From Pseudomonas sp. P8_241 (GTDB taxonomy: Bacteria; Pseudomonadota; Gammaproteobacteria; Pseudomonadales; Pseudomonadaceae), in the NCBI RefSeq assembly GCF_034008315.1, contig NZ_CP125377.1, positions 4,834,501 to 4,898,500 of the forward strand: a stretch of DNA of 64,000 nt, given 5' to 3'. Below, in pieces: positions 45,995-55,420 of this stretch (positions are counted from its first letter, which is position 1; each line of letters begins with the position of its first letter). Below the pieces are notes generated by a model. The model saw nothing but the letters and a program-made list of their open reading frames with translations. It searched no databases and was not told the DNA's origin. The position numbers and the translations under genes were made by a program.

Positions 45995-47968
45995 ATGCAG
46001 ACGCCCCTGATCGAACTGCTGGACATCCGCAAAGCCTATGGCGGCGGCGACGCGCCTGAGGTGCACGTGCTGCGCGGCATCGACCTGACGATCCATGCCG
46101 GTGAGTTCGTGGCCATCGTCGGCGCGTCCGGTTCCGGCAAGTCGACGCTGATGAACATACTCGGCTGTCTCGACCGACCGACCTGCGGCGAATACCGTTT
46201 CGCCGGGGAAAACGTCGCCGCCCTCGACAACGATGAACTGGCCTGGCTACGCCGGGAAGCCTTCGGTTTCGTGTTCCAGGGTTACCACCTGATTGCGTCC
46301 GCGTCGGCCCAGGAGAACGTCGAGATGCCGGCAATCTATGCAGGCTTGCCCGCCTCCGATCGCCACGCCCGCGCCGCCGCCCTGCTCGACCGTCTCGGGT
46401 TGGCCTCGCGTACCGGCAACCGCCCGCACCAGCTATCCGGCGGGCAACAGCAACGGGTGTCCATTGCCCGCGCCTTGATGAACGGCGGCCATATCATCCT
46501 CGCCGACGAACCGACCGGCGCCCTCGACAGTCACAGCGGCGCCGAAGTCATGGCCTTGCTCGACGAACTGGCCAGCCAGGGTCACGTGGTGATCCTCATC
46601 ACCCACGACCGCGAAGTCGCGGCCCGGGCCAAACGCATCATCGAAATTCGCGACGGCGAGATCATCAGTGACAGCGCCCGGGACAATCGCGCCGCGCAAC
46701 ATTCGGCCAACCCCGGCGCCTTGCAAGCCGTGGATCTGCGCAGGCGCCTGAGCGAAGGCGCGGAAGCCACCGGCGCCTGGAAAGGCGAGTTGGTGGATGC
46801 GGTGCAAGCGGCGTGGCGGGTGATGTGGATCAACAAGTTTCGCACCGCTCTGACGCTGCTGGGGATCATCATAGGCGTGGCCTCGGTGGTGGTGATGCTC
46901 GCCGTCGGTGAAGGCAGCAAGCGCCAGGTGATGGCGCAGATGGGGGCGTTCGGCTCAAACATCATTTACCTCAGCGGCTCGGCGCCCAATCCGCGCACGC
47001 CACTGGGCATTGTCACCCTCGACGACGTCGCGGCCATCGCCAGCCTGCCGCAGGTGATGCGGATCATGCCGGTCAACGGTCAGGAAGCCGGCGTGCGTTT
47101 CGGCAACCTCGACCACTTGAGCTACGTCGGCGGCAACGACACCAACTTCCCGGTGATCTTCAACTGGCCGGTGGTGGAAGGCAGCTATTTCACCCATGCC
47201 GATGAACAGAACGCAGCCGCCGTCGCGGTGATCGGCCACAAGGTGCGGACCAAGTTGCTCAAGGACGTGGCCAACCCGATTGGCCAATACATCCTGATCG
47301 AAAACGTGCCCTTCCAGGTGGTCGGCGTGCTCGCCGAAAAAGGCGCCAGTTCGGGTGATTCCGACAGCGACGACCGCATCGCCATCCCCTACTCCGCTGC
47401 GAGCGTGCGCCTGTTCGGCACGCACAACCCCGAGTACATCGCCATCGCCGCGGCTGATGCGCGCAAGGTCAAGGAAGCGGAACAGGCCATCGAACAGCTG
47501 ATGTTGCGCCTGCATAACGGCAAGAAGGATTTCGAACTGACCAACAACGCGGCGATGATCCAGGCCGAGGCGCACACGCAAAATACCCTGTCGCTGATGC
47601 TCGGCTCGATTGCCGCGATTTCGCTGCTGGTGGGCGGGATCGGCGTGATGAACATCATGCTCATGACCGTGCGCGAGCGCACCCGCGAGATCGGTATCCG
47701 CATGGCCACCGGTGCTCGCCAGCGGGACATCCTGCGCCAGTTCCTCACCGAAGCGGTGATGCTCTCGGTGGTTGGCGGACTCACCGGGATCGCCCTGGCG
47801 TTGATCGTCGGCGGCGCGCTGATGCTCAGTGAAGTGGCCGTCGCGTTTTCCTTGATAGCGGTGCTGGGCGCCTTCGGCTGCGCCCTGATCACCGGTGTTG
47901 TCTTCGGCTTCATGCCGGCCCGCAAAGCTGCCCGACTCGACCCGGTCACGGCCCTTACCAGTGAATGA
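45995..47968 (+). CDS. pvdT: Pyoverdine efflux ABC transporter (MacB-like)
   Basis: 657 residues: N-terminal ATPase with Walker [13 protein letters not shown] signature LSGGQQQR and Walker B ILADEP; C-terminal MacB-type permease with four transmembrane helices and a large periplasmic domain, ending in an FtsX-like region. Powers pyoverdine export together with PvdR and OpmQ. Its ATG directly follows the pvdR stop codon, so the genes are co-translated. Confidence 0.95.
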   Translation: MQTPLIELLDIRKAYGGGDAPEVHVLRGIDLTIHAGEFVAIVGASGSGKSTLMNILGCLDRPTCGEYRFAGENVAALDNDELAWLRREAFGFVFQGYHLIASASAQENVEMPAIYAGLPASDRHARAAALLDRLGLASRTGNRPHQLSGGQQQRVSIARALMNGGHIILADEPTGALDSHSGAEVMALLDELASQGHVVILITHDREVAARAKRIIEIRDGEIISDSARDNRAAQHSANPGALQAVDLRRRLSEGAEATGAWKGELVDAVQAAWRVMWINKFRTALTLLGIIIGVASVVVMLAVGEGSKRQVMAQMGAFGSNIIYLSGSAPNPRTPLGIVTLDDVAAIASLPQVMRIMPVNGQEAGVRFGNLDHLSYVGGNDTNFPVIFNWPVVEGSYFTHADEQNAAAVAVIGHKVRTKLLKDVANPIGQYILIENVPFQVVGVLAEKGASSGDSDSDDRIAIPYSAASVRLFGTHNPEYIAIAAADARKVKEAEQAIEQLMLRLHNGKKDFELTNNAAMIQAEAHTQNTLSLMLGSIAAISLLVGGIGVMNIMLMTVRERTREIGIRMATGARQRDILRQFLTEAVMLSVVGGLTGIALALIVGGALMLSEVAVAFSLIAVLGAFGCALITGVVFGFMPARKAARLDPVTALTSE

Positions 47969-47975
47969 TCTCTCC

Positions 47976-49385
47976 ATGAAGCCGCTCTCGATCAAGCCGT
48001 CACTCAGCCTGCTGACCGTGTGCCTGTTGCTCAGTGCCTGCGGCAGCCCGGCCGAGCGCCCGGACAGCGGCATCCAGCCGCCCGCCGCCTGGCAATCGCC
48101 CCACACGGCGAGTGCCGCTCACGACAACACGCAATGGTGGAACCGCTTCGGCAGCCCGCAACTGGGACGCCTGATCGAAGAGGCCCGGCTTGGCAGTTAC
48201 GACCTCGCCGCAGCCATCGCCCGGGTGCGCCAGGCGCGGGCGGACACGGTGATTGCCGGTGGCTCGCAACTGCCCGAGGTCAAGGCGGCGGTGAATGCCA
48301 ATCGCGAGAAGCTGCTGCGCGGCGATGGCTATAGCCAACTCGATGCCGATGACAGCAACAAGGCAGTGGATTACTTCGACGCCAGCCTCACGGCCAGTTA
48401 TGAAATCGATTTCTGGGGCGGCCAGCGCGCCAGCCGGGACAGTGCGCAGTTCGCTTTGAAAGCCAGCGAGTTCGATCAGGCCACGGTGGAATTGACACTG
48501 CTCAGCGGAGTCGCCAACGGCTACGCGCAAGCCCTGTCGCTCCAGGAACAGCGCCGCATCGCCGAGCTGAACCTGGCCAATGCCCAACGCGTGCTGAAAC
48601 TGGTGCAGACCCGTTTTGACTCCGGCTCCGCCACGGCCCTGGAACTGGCGCAGCAAAAAAGCCTGGTGGCCGCACAACAACGGCAATTGCCGCTGGTGCA
48701 GCAACTGGCCCAAGACGCGCGCGTCAGCCTCGCCCTTCTCCTCGGCCGCCCGGTACAGGAGCTGTCATTGGGACAGGAGCATTTCGATCAACTGACCTGG
48801 CCGGTCATCGATGCGGCAATACCCAGCCAATTGCTCAGCCGTCGTCCAGACATCGCCCGGGCCGAAGCCCAACTGGCTTCGGCACAAGCCGATGTCACCG
48901 TGGCCCGCGCCGCGATGCTGCCGAGCGTGACCCTGAGCGCCCAAATCGGCTCCGGCGCCGACAGTGCCAGCGACATTCTGCGCAGTCCGTTCTACAACCT
49001 GTCTGCCGGATTGCTCGCGCCGGTTTTCAACAACGGCCGTCTCGGCGCCCAGCGCGACAAGGCCACGGCCCGGCAGGAGGAACTGCTGGAGACTTACCGT
49101 GGCGCGATCATCAACGGTTTTGCCGACGTCGAGAAAGCCCTCAATAGCATTCGCGGGCTCGACGCACAGCGTCAGTGGCAGGGTGAGGAACTGAGTCAGG
49201 CACAAACGGCGTTCAACATTGCGCAGAGCCGTTATCAGGCTGGGGCCGAGGATTTGCTGATCGTGCTGGAGACCCAACGCACATTGTATGCGGCGCAGGA
49301 TTTGAACGTGCAACTGCGGCTGTCGCGGATGCAGGCGAGTATTGCGTTGTACAAGGCGCTTGGGGGTGGGTGGCAGGTTCTGTAA
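47976..49385 (+). CDS. opmQ: Outer-membrane efflux lipoprotein of the pyoverdine pump
   Basis: 469 residues from ATG 47976; lipobox LLSAC at the N-terminus predicts a lipidated TolC/OprM-type channel. Repeated helical segments (LGSYDLAAAIARVRQARAD, LNLANAQRVLKLVQTRFDSG) are the channel-forming halves. Third gene of pvdRT-opmQ, starting seven bases after the pvdT stop. Confidence 0.94.
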   Translation: MKPLSIKPSLSLLTVCLLLSACGSPAERPDSGIQPPAAWQSPHTASAAHDNTQWWNRFGSPQLGRLIEEARLGSYDLAAAIARVRQARADTVIAGGSQLPEVKAAVNANREKLLRGDGYSQLDADDSNKAVDYFDASLTASYEIDFWGGQRASRDSAQFALKASEFDQATVELTLLSGVANGYAQALSLQEQRRIAELNLANAQRVLKLVQTRFDSGSATALELAQQKSLVAAQQRQLPLVQQLAQDARVSLALLLGRPVQELSLGQEHFDQLTWPVIDAAIPSQLLSRRPDIARAEAQLASAQADVTVARAAMLPSVTLSAQIGSGADSASDILRSPFYNLSAGLLAPVFNNGRLGAQRDKATARQEELLETYRGAIINGFADVEKALNSIRGLDAQRQWQGEELSQAQTAFNIAQSRYQAGAEDLLIVLETQRTLYAAQDLNVQLRLSRMQASIALYKALGGGWQVL

Positions 49386-49404
49386 TCGTTGTCGTTAGTG
49401 AGTA

Positions 49405-49635
49405 CGCCTTCGCGGGCAAGCCCGCTCCTACAGTGATTTTTTGTTGCCCGGAAATTTCGAGTACACCCACGGCCCCTGTAGGAGCTGGCTTGCCAGCGAA
49501 GAGGCCGGCCTATCCAACATCAACATTGCCTGCCAGGACGCCTTCGCGGGCAAGCCCGCTCCCACAGTGGTTTTTGTTGTTCGCAAATTTCACGCACACC
49601 CAAGGACCCTGGGGGAGCTGGCTTGCCAGCGATTG
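49405..49635. repeat. Two tandem ~134-bp REP units
   Basis: Units start at 49405 and 49539 and share CGCCTTCGCGGGCAAGCCCG, a poly-T stretch, then GGAGCTGGCTTGCCAGCGA. Each unit contains two REP halves, so the pair is a small BIME-like array filling most of the gap between convergent opmQ and pvdP. Confidence 0.88.
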
Positions 49636-49650
49636 AACGATTACGCGGTA

Positions 49651-51270
49651 TCAAACCGGAGTTTGCCTGGCTTCCAGATGGCGGGCATACCACGGCCGCT
49701 GCGGTATTTTTCGGAACAAGCCCTTCAACTTTGTCTCGTCCTCGCCAAAGGTGATGCGCAACGCCAGCTTCATGGTTTCCGGGTCCATTTCCACAGACTG
49801 ACCCGCTCGCAACCCCGGTGTGGTGCTGCAACCGTGGGTGATCGGCCCCAGCCACGGGTCGTCGATCTCGACCCAGCGCCCCGGCGCAAACCATTGCACA
49901 CCGTTGACCTGCAACCGACTGACCTGCCCCGGATGGAAGCGCTCATGGGCGCGAAACCAGTCTTCCAGGCGATCGTCGATCCAGCCATGGAAGTGCCAGA
50001 ACACCGGGCTGACATGGGAGGAAAACGGGTCACCGAGAAAATCGTTTTCCGGCGCAAACCAGCGTGCGGAAAAGTCCGAGGGATCCCGGGCGAACGGCAC
50101 CGGTTGGCCGTTCGAGGGATCGCGCGGCACAGAAGCCCAGCGCATGTGCAGCCAGTCGTGCAGGCCCAGTTCGACCTCTGAACCGAACTGACCCAACGTC
50201 AGCTTCGACAGGTAACGCGGGTCGCGGTAGCGCGATTCCCAGACCTGGAAGTTGCTGTGGTAGGTCTCGGCGGTCTTGATGTCGCTGACCCACTGCGTGT
50301 ACTCGTCATCGTCTTCGGCCAGCCAGGTCGGCGGCAGCGACGTGCCGTCGTGGTTGTCGAAGTAGCGGGCGAAGCCGAGCCGGTCCCGCGCCAGTTCCGG
50401 CTGCGGTAACGGGAAATGCGTCCAGGACGGCAGGTCCTGCATCGTGCGCGCCGTGCCGAGCATGTGCCGGTGCATGAAGAAAAAGTCCACGCCCGAGCCG
50501 TTGCGATCCTTGCGCTCGCCACGGGCATCGCGCTCCTTGTCACGCGGGCCGGGTTGCCAGCCGATGCCGCGCAAGGCTGCGCGCTGGTCTTCGGACAGCT
50601 TGTGCCATTTGTCCCGGGAGGCATGCCAGAGCTGGTGAAACAGCCGGTGTTCCGGGGAAACCAGCCACGCCAGCAAGGTCGGGTTGAGCCCTGTGCGCTC
50701 GCGCGCTTCGGGGAACACGCGCTTGACCGCAATGAAGCGATTGTCCTGGGAGGTCAGCATCAGCGGACGATCCAGGTTCAGCACGCGACCACTGAGGGTG
50801 CGGCTGCCAGCGTTACCGAAACCGCCCCAGACCTCGTCCAGGGTCATGTCGAATTCGTAGGCGCAGCTGCCGTTGGCACTGACCAGCCGCCAACTCAACT
50901 GCGCCGGATTCGTCCCGGAAAGATCGCCGAGCACGCGCAAACGGGGTTCTTCGCTGCTGCGCAAACGCTCGGCTGTGTCGAGGAAACCGCTGACACCACG
51001 ACCTTTGTGCCCGATGTCGAGAAACACTTCCAGGCCCTCCAGCGGCAAACCCTCGATACCGGCGTCACGCCCTTCAAAGCGAATCTTCCAGACGCCGCGC
51101 AAGGTATCCGCCAGCCGCTGGCCCGCGACATCCGCCACATCGAACGACGCTTCGCCGGGTGTGATCGTCGGGTCCGCTCTGGTCAACTCGCGATGTCCGT
51201 AATACACCGCAGGCAGGGCAGCACCGGTCAGCGCCACACCTGCGAGGAACCATCGTCGAGAAATCGTCAT
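49651..51270 (-). CDS. pvdP: PvdP tyrosinase (pyoverdine chromophore maturation)
   Basis: 539 residues from ATG 51270. Twin-arginine signal peptide (TISRRWFLAG) sends it folded to the periplasm, where it oxidises the ferribactin tyrosine/diaminobutyrate unit to the pyoverdine chromophore. His-rich copper-binding segments are present (FFFMHRHMLGTART, SHVSPVFWHFHGWID). Has its own PvdS box and is divergent from pvdMNO. Confidence 0.94.
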   Translation of the reverse strand: MTISRRWFLAGVALTGAALPAVYYGHRELTRADPTITPGEASFDVADVAGQRLADTLRGVWKIRFEGRDAGIEGLPLEGLEVFLDIGHKGRGVSGFLDTAERLRSSEEPRLRVLGDLSGTNPAQLSWRLVSANGSCAYEFDMTLDEVWGGFGNAGSRTLSGRVLNLDRPLMLTSQDNRFIAVKRVFPEARERTGLNPTLLAWLVSPEHRLFHQLWHASRDKWHKLSEDQRAALRGIGWQPGPRDKERDARGERKDRNGSGVDFFFMHRHMLGTARTMQDLPSWTHFPLPQPELARDRLGFARYFDNHDGTSLPPTWLAEDDDEYTQWVSDIKTAETYHSNFQVWESRYRDPRYLSKLTLGQFGSEVELGLHDWLHMRWASVPRDPSNGQPVPFARDPSDFSARWFAPENDFLGDPFSSHVSPVFWHFHGWIDDRLEDWFRAHERFHPGQVSRLQVNGVQWFAPGRWVEIDDPWLGPITHGCSTTPGLRAGQSVEMDPETMKLALRITFGEDETKLKGLFRKIPQRPWYARHLEARQTPV

Positions 51271-51315
51271 TGCCCTACCTGTGTCAGCCATGGAGCAGGC
51301 TTTATCCAAGCTAGA

Positions 51316-51339
51316 ACGTTTGTTGTGCCGACAAATTTA
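51316..51339 (-). promoter_or_regulatory. PvdS promoter of pvdP
   Basis: TAAAT, 16 bases, CGT on the minus strand, exact. CGT ends 46 bases before the pvdP ATG. Confidence 0.85.
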
Positions 51340-51348
51340 ACGGCTTCA

Positions 51349-51381
51349 CTGTAGGAGCTGGCTTGCCAGCGAAGAGGCCGG
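51349..51381. repeat. Single REP between divergent pvdP and pvdM promoters
   Basis: A GTAGGAGCTGGCTTGCCAGC copy whose GCTGGC-TT-GCCAGC core is a perfect hairpin, placed exactly between the two back-to-back PvdS boxes. Confidence 0.8.
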
Positions 51382-51391
51382 CACAAACACC

Positions 51392-51415
51392 TAAATTCTC
51401 AGCCCGTCCACTCGT
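51392..51415 (+). promoter_or_regulatory. PvdS promoter of pvdMNO
   Basis: TAAAT, 16 bases, CGT, exact. CGT ends 61 bases before the pvdM ATG; no further box precedes pvdN or pvdO. Confidence 0.85.
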
Positions 51416-51476
51416 TCCCCCCAGATAGCAAAGGCCCCGCGCCTGCACCCTGACGGCGAACCCGACTGAGACGGCA

Positions 51477-52826
51477 ATGACAAAACCACGTTCGAAAAAG
51501 GCTCTTTTCATTGGCCTGCCGCTGGCCCTGACGATCAGCGCGGGTGCCGGTTACATGGCTTGGGATTATTGGTTCAAGGACAATCCCGGCTACCCGGTCA
51601 AGGTGATGAAACAGGCCGATGCCTTGCAGGAACGCATCCTCTCATTCGACAGCCATATCACCGTGCCGATGGATTTCGGTACCGCCGGCAACGAAGTCGA
51701 CAAGGACGGCGAAGGCCAGTTCGACCTGGTCAAGACCGGCCGCGGTCGTTTGTCTGGCGCAGCGCTGACGATCTTCGGCTGGCCGGAAATCTGGAACGGT
51801 CCCAACGCGCCGCATCGCCCCACTGCCGGCTTCATCGACGAGGCCCGGCATGAGCAGGAAACCCGCTACAAGATCATCAGTGCAATGGTCCGCGACTTTC
51901 CCAATCAGGTGGCCATTGCCTACACCCCCGACGATTTTCGCCGTCTGCACGGCGAAGGCAAATTCGCGATTTTCATGAGCATGCTCAACGCCTACCCGCT
52001 GGGCAATGACCTCAACGCACTCGACAAGTGGGCGGCCCAGGGTATGCGCATGTTTGGCTTCAGCTATGTGGGCAACAACACCTGGGCCGACTCATCGCGA
52101 CCGCTACCATTCTTCAATGATTCACGGGACGCCCTCGGCGGGCTTTCGGACATCGGCAAGCAAGCGGTGCAGCGCCTCAACGACCTGGGCGTGATCATCG
52201 ATGTGTCGCAGATGTCGACCAGGGCCCTGGAGCAAGTGGCGCAACTGAGTCGCACGCCGATGGTCGCCTCCCACTCGGCGCCCCGCGCCCTGGTGGACAT
52301 CCCGCGCAACCTCAGCGACCAGGAAATGCAGCTGATCAGGAACAGCGGCGGCGTGGTGCAGATTGTCGCTTTCCCAACCTACATCCGCCCACTGAGCCAG
52401 GCCACCCAGGACAAACTCAACGCCCTGCGAGCGCGCTTCGACCTGCAACCTTTGCAAGGCCTGGAAATGGCGCTGATGCCCGGCGACCCGGTCATCACCG
52501 TCTGGCCGGAGCAGCGTTTCGGCGAGTACGCCAGCCAGCTCTATTCGATCCTCGACGAAGAGCCCAAGGCCACCCTCAAGGATTACGGCGACGCCATCGA
52601 TTATGCCGTGAAGAAAATCGGCATCGACCACGTAGGCATCAGCTCCGACTTCAACGACGGTGGCGGTCTCGATGGCTGGAAAGACGTCAGCGAGGCCCGC
52701 AACGTGACCGCCGAGCTGATCAGCCGCGGCTACGGCGAAGCCGACATCGCCAAGCTTTGGGGCGGCAACTTCCTGCGGGTCTGGGATCAGGTACAGAAGT
52801 CCTCCCGGCCCGTCGTCCAGAACTGA
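51477..52826 (+). CDS. pvdM: PvdM, dipeptidase-like pyoverdine maturation protein
   Basis: 449 residues with an N-terminal membrane/signal segment (ALFIGLPLALTISAGAGYMAW). Membrane-dipeptidase (M19) fold, but most zinc ligands of that family are missing: DGHND is DSHIT (His60, Thr62), the glutamate position is Asn171 and SH is SQ (Gln245), while ASHS (His266) remains. PvdM is needed for PvdP-dependent oxidation of ferribactin in other strains, and this supports a non-peptidase role. First gene of pvdMNO. Confidence 0.92.
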   Translation: MTKPRSKKALFIGLPLALTISAGAGYMAWDYWFKDNPGYPVKVMKQADALQERILSFDSHITVPMDFGTAGNEVDKDGEGQFDLVKTGRGRLSGAALTIFGWPEIWNGPNAPHRPTAGFIDEARHEQETRYKIISAMVRDFPNQVAIAYTPDDFRRLHGEGKFAIFMSMLNAYPLGNDLNALDKWAAQGMRMFGFSYVGNNTWADSSRPLPFFNDSRDALGGLSDIGKQAVQRLNDLGVIIDVSQMSTRALEQVAQLSRTPMVASHSAPRALVDIPRNLSDQEMQLIRNSGGVVQIVAFPTYIRPLSQATQDKLNALRARFDLQPLQGLEMALMPGDPVITVWPEQRFGEYASQLYSILDEEPKATLKDYGDAIDYAVKKIGIDHVGISSDFNDGGGLDGWKDVSEARNVTAELISRGYGEADIAKLWGGNFLRVWDQVQKSSRPVVQN

Positions 52827-52856
52827 TTTTTACTTTTGCCAAAGCGAACCGAATCC

Positions 52857-54137
52857 ATGACCAACCGTCGTTCATTCCTCAAGCAGGCCGGCATCCTCGC
52901 CGCTGGCATCCCCCTGGCCTCGGCCGTGAACCTGCCGGCACTGGCCGCCACTCCCGCACCGCTGCCCAAGGACAAATGGGACCAGTTGCGCCAGTTGTTC
53001 ACCCAGGACCCGAACTACCTGCATTTCGCCAACTTCCTGGTGACCTCGCACCCGCATCCAGTGCGTGAAGCCATCGAAATGCACCGCGTCAACCTTGACC
53101 GCAACCCAGGCCTGGCCATGGATTGGCATCGTGGCGAAACCGAGAAACGCGAGGAAGAAGTGCGCGTCTGGGCCGGTCGCTACTTGAAGGCCAAGCCGTC
53201 GCAGATCGCCCTGACCGGCAGCACCACCGAAGGCCTGGCGATGATTTACGCCGGCATCCACGTGCGCTCGGATCAGGAAATTCTCACCAGCGAACACGAG
53301 CACTATGCCGCCAACACAGTCTTGGAATATCGCACCCAGAAGGACGGCACCCAGGTCCGCAAAATCAAACTGTTCGAAGACCCGTACAAGGTCTCCACCG
53401 CTGAGGTACTGGCCGCGATTGAAAGCAACATTCGCCCCGAAACCCGCGTGCTGGGCATGACGTGGGTGCATTCCGGCAGCGGCGTGAAACTGCCCATCGG
53501 CGAGATCGGCAAACTGGTGGAAGCGAAAAACCGTGGCCGCGCCGACAAGGACCGCATCCTCTATGTGGTCGATGGCGTGCACGGCTTTGGCGTGGAGAAC
53601 GTCGACTTTCCCGACATGCACTGCGATTTTTTCATTGCCGGCACCCACAAATGGATGTTCGGCCCACGGGGCACCGGGATCATCTGCGCCCGCTCCGACG
53701 AGCTCAAGGACGTCACCCCGACCATACCGACTTTCTCCGAAGCGACGCAGTTTTCGACGGTGATGACCTACGGTGGCTATCACTCCTTCGAACACCGCTG
53801 GGCGCTGACCGAGGCCTTCAAGCTGCACCTGGAACTGGGCAAGGCTGATGTCGCGGCGCGTATCCACCAGATCAACAGCTACCTGAAAAAACGTCTGCAA
53901 GCGCACCCGTCGGTAGAGCTGGTGACGCCGTTGTCGCCTGAGTACTCCGCCGGTTTCACCTTCTTCCGCATCAAGAACCGGGACTGTGAGGAAGTCGCCA
54001 ATTACCTGATGGACCAGCGCGTGGTGTGCGACGCCGTTGACCGGGATGTCGGGCCGATCATTCGTGTCTCGCCGGGGTTGCTCAATACCCAAGCGCACAT
54101 CGACCGCCTGATGGAACTGCTGGCCAACCAGGTCTGA
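52857..54137 (+). CDS. pvdN: PvdN, periplasmic PLP-dependent enzyme
   Basis: 426 residues from ATG 52857; the longer frame adds seven residues before the twin-arginine motif (TNRRSFLKQ). Class V aminotransferase-like fold; the PLP lysine is Lys265 in AGTHKWMFGP. It modifies the side-chain glutamate of pyoverdine to the succinamide form in the periplasm. 30 bases after pvdM, no separate promoter. Confidence 0.94.
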   Translation: MTNRRSFLKQAGILAAGIPLASAVNLPALAATPAPLPKDKWDQLRQLFTQDPNYLHFANFLVTSHPHPVREAIEMHRVNLDRNPGLAMDWHRGETEKREEEVRVWAGRYLKAKPSQIALTGSTTEGLAMIYAGIHVRSDQEILTSEHEHYAANTVLEYRTQKDGTQVRKIKLFEDPYKVSTAEVLAAIESNIRPETRVLGMTWVHSGSGVKLPIGEIGKLVEAKNRGRADKDRILYVVDGVHGFGVENVDFPDMHCDFFIAGTHKWMFGPRGTGIICARSDELKDVTPTIPTFSEATQFSTVMTYGGYHSFEHRWALTEAFKLHLELGKADVAARIHQINSYLKKRLQAHPSVELVTPLSPEYSAGFTFFRIKNRDCEEVANYLMDQRVVCDAVDRDVGPIIRVSPGLLNTQAHIDRLMELLANQV

Positions 54138-54153
54138 CTGAGCGAGAGCCAAT

Positions 54154-55026
54154 ATGAAAATCCCCCTGAAAAAACTCGGCGCCCTGACGCTGTTGGCCGT
54201 ACTCGGCAGCGCTTTGCCCGGCCTCGCCCAGGCCTACACCGCGCCATTGCCCGGCAAGGTCTTCAAGGATTGCCGTAACTGCCCGGAAATGGTGGTGTTG
54301 CCCGCCGGCACCTTCAGCATGGGCACCCCGGACGACGAGGTCGGCCGCGAACCTGATGAAGGCCCGATGCATGCGGTGACGTTCGACAAACCCTTCGCCA
54401 TGAGCCGCTACCAGATCACCGCCAGCGAATGGGACCAGTACATGAAGGAAACCGGAGTCACCCTGCCCGATGGCGACACCCGCCCCGGTCGCGAATGCAT
54501 CAACAGCAAACCACGCTACCCCCAGGGCCCGCGCCAGCCAGCGGTGTGCATGAACTTCGCCGAGGTCAGCGCCTATGTCGCGTGGCTCTCGATGAAAACC
54601 GGTCAGCACTACCACATCGTCAGCGAGGCCCAGCGCGAATACGCGGCCCGCGCCGGCTCAACCGGGCCGTTCCCCTTCCCGTTCGACCCGGGCACCGAGT
54701 ACAGCATCGCCACCCACGCCAACACCTACGGCCCGGTCGATGGCTACAGCTACAGCTCGCCGTTCGGCAGCTACCCACCCAACGCCTTCGGCATGTACGA
54801 CATGCACGGCAACGTCTACGAGTGGATCGCCGACTGCTACCACCCGGACTACGTTGGCGCGCCCACCGATGGCAGCGCCTGGACTGAACCGAACTGCGAC
54901 ACCCTGCGCATCCGCGGCAACGACTGGGGCGAAGCACCGGTGTTTTCGCGCTCGGGCAACCGCAACGACATCGATCCACAAACCCGTGGCGACTGGATTG
55001 GTTTCCGCGTTGTGCGCACGCTCTAA
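54154..55026 (+). CDS. pvdO: PvdO, formylglycine-generating-enzyme-like protein
   Basis: 290 residues with a signal peptide ending near AQA. FGE-sulfatase domain: MVVLPAGTFSMGTPDDEVGREPDEGPMH at the start, NFAEVSAYVAWLSMKTGQHY, and the C-terminal WIGFRVVRTL. In other species PvdO is required for chromophore completion. 16 bases after pvdN, end of the pvdMNO operon. Confidence 0.94.
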   Translation: MKIPLKKLGALTLLAVLGSALPGLAQAYTAPLPGKVFKDCRNCPEMVVLPAGTFSMGTPDDEVGREPDEGPMHAVTFDKPFAMSRYQITASEWDQYMKETGVTLPDGDTRPGRECINSKPRYPQGPRQPAVCMNFAEVSAYVAWLSMKTGQHYHIVSEAQREYAARAGSTGPFPFPFDPGTEYSIATHANTYGPVDGYSYSSPFGSYPPNAFGMYDMHGNVYEWIADCYHPDYVGAPTDGSAWTEPNCDTLRIRGNDWGEAPVFSRSGNRNDIDPQTRGDWIGFRVVRTL

Positions 55027-55046
55027 TCCCTCCCCAACCCTTATGG

Positions 55047-55380
55047 GTGCAGACTTGTTCGCGATGAGGCCGGTACCTCCGACATCAATGCTGACTGACA
55101 GACCGCCATCGCTGGCAAGCCAGCTCCTACAGTTTTTGCGTCGACCACAAACCATTCGAACAACCCCAACCCTGTAGGAGCAAGCTTGCTCGCGATGAGG
55201 CCGGTACCTCCGGCATCGATGTTGACTGACAGACCGCCATCGCGGGCAAGCCAGCTCCTACAGTTTTTACGTCGACCACAAACCATTCGAACGCCACCAA
55301 ACCTGTAGGAGCAAGCTTGCTCGCGATGAGGCCCGTACATCCGACATCGATGATACTGGCAAGCTCTCTCCCACAGGTTT
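55047..55380. repeat. 131-bp tandem REP array (~2.4 copies)
   Basis: GCGATGAGGC recurs at 55061, 55192 and 55323, a 131-base period. Each full unit contains GTAGGAGCAAGCTTGCTCGC, a near-identical middle including CCTCCGGCATCGATG and GACAGACCGCC, and an inverted GGCAAGCCAGCTCCTAC. Unit two and unit three differ at few positions, so amplification looks recent. Confidence 0.93.
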
Positions 55381-55396
55381 TGCATCGCCCACCGTT

Positions 55397-55420
55397 TAAA
55401 TTAAGCCCTCCATCAGACGT
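55397..55420 (+). promoter_or_regulatory. PvdS promoter of pvdE
   Basis: TAAAT, 16 bases, CGT, exact. CGT ends 41 bases before the pvdE ATG. Confidence 0.85.

Noticed and set aside
55047..55380. Possible CRISPR array
   Set aside because: The units are 131 bases and built of REP palindromes; there are no short repeats with unique spacers and no cas genes.
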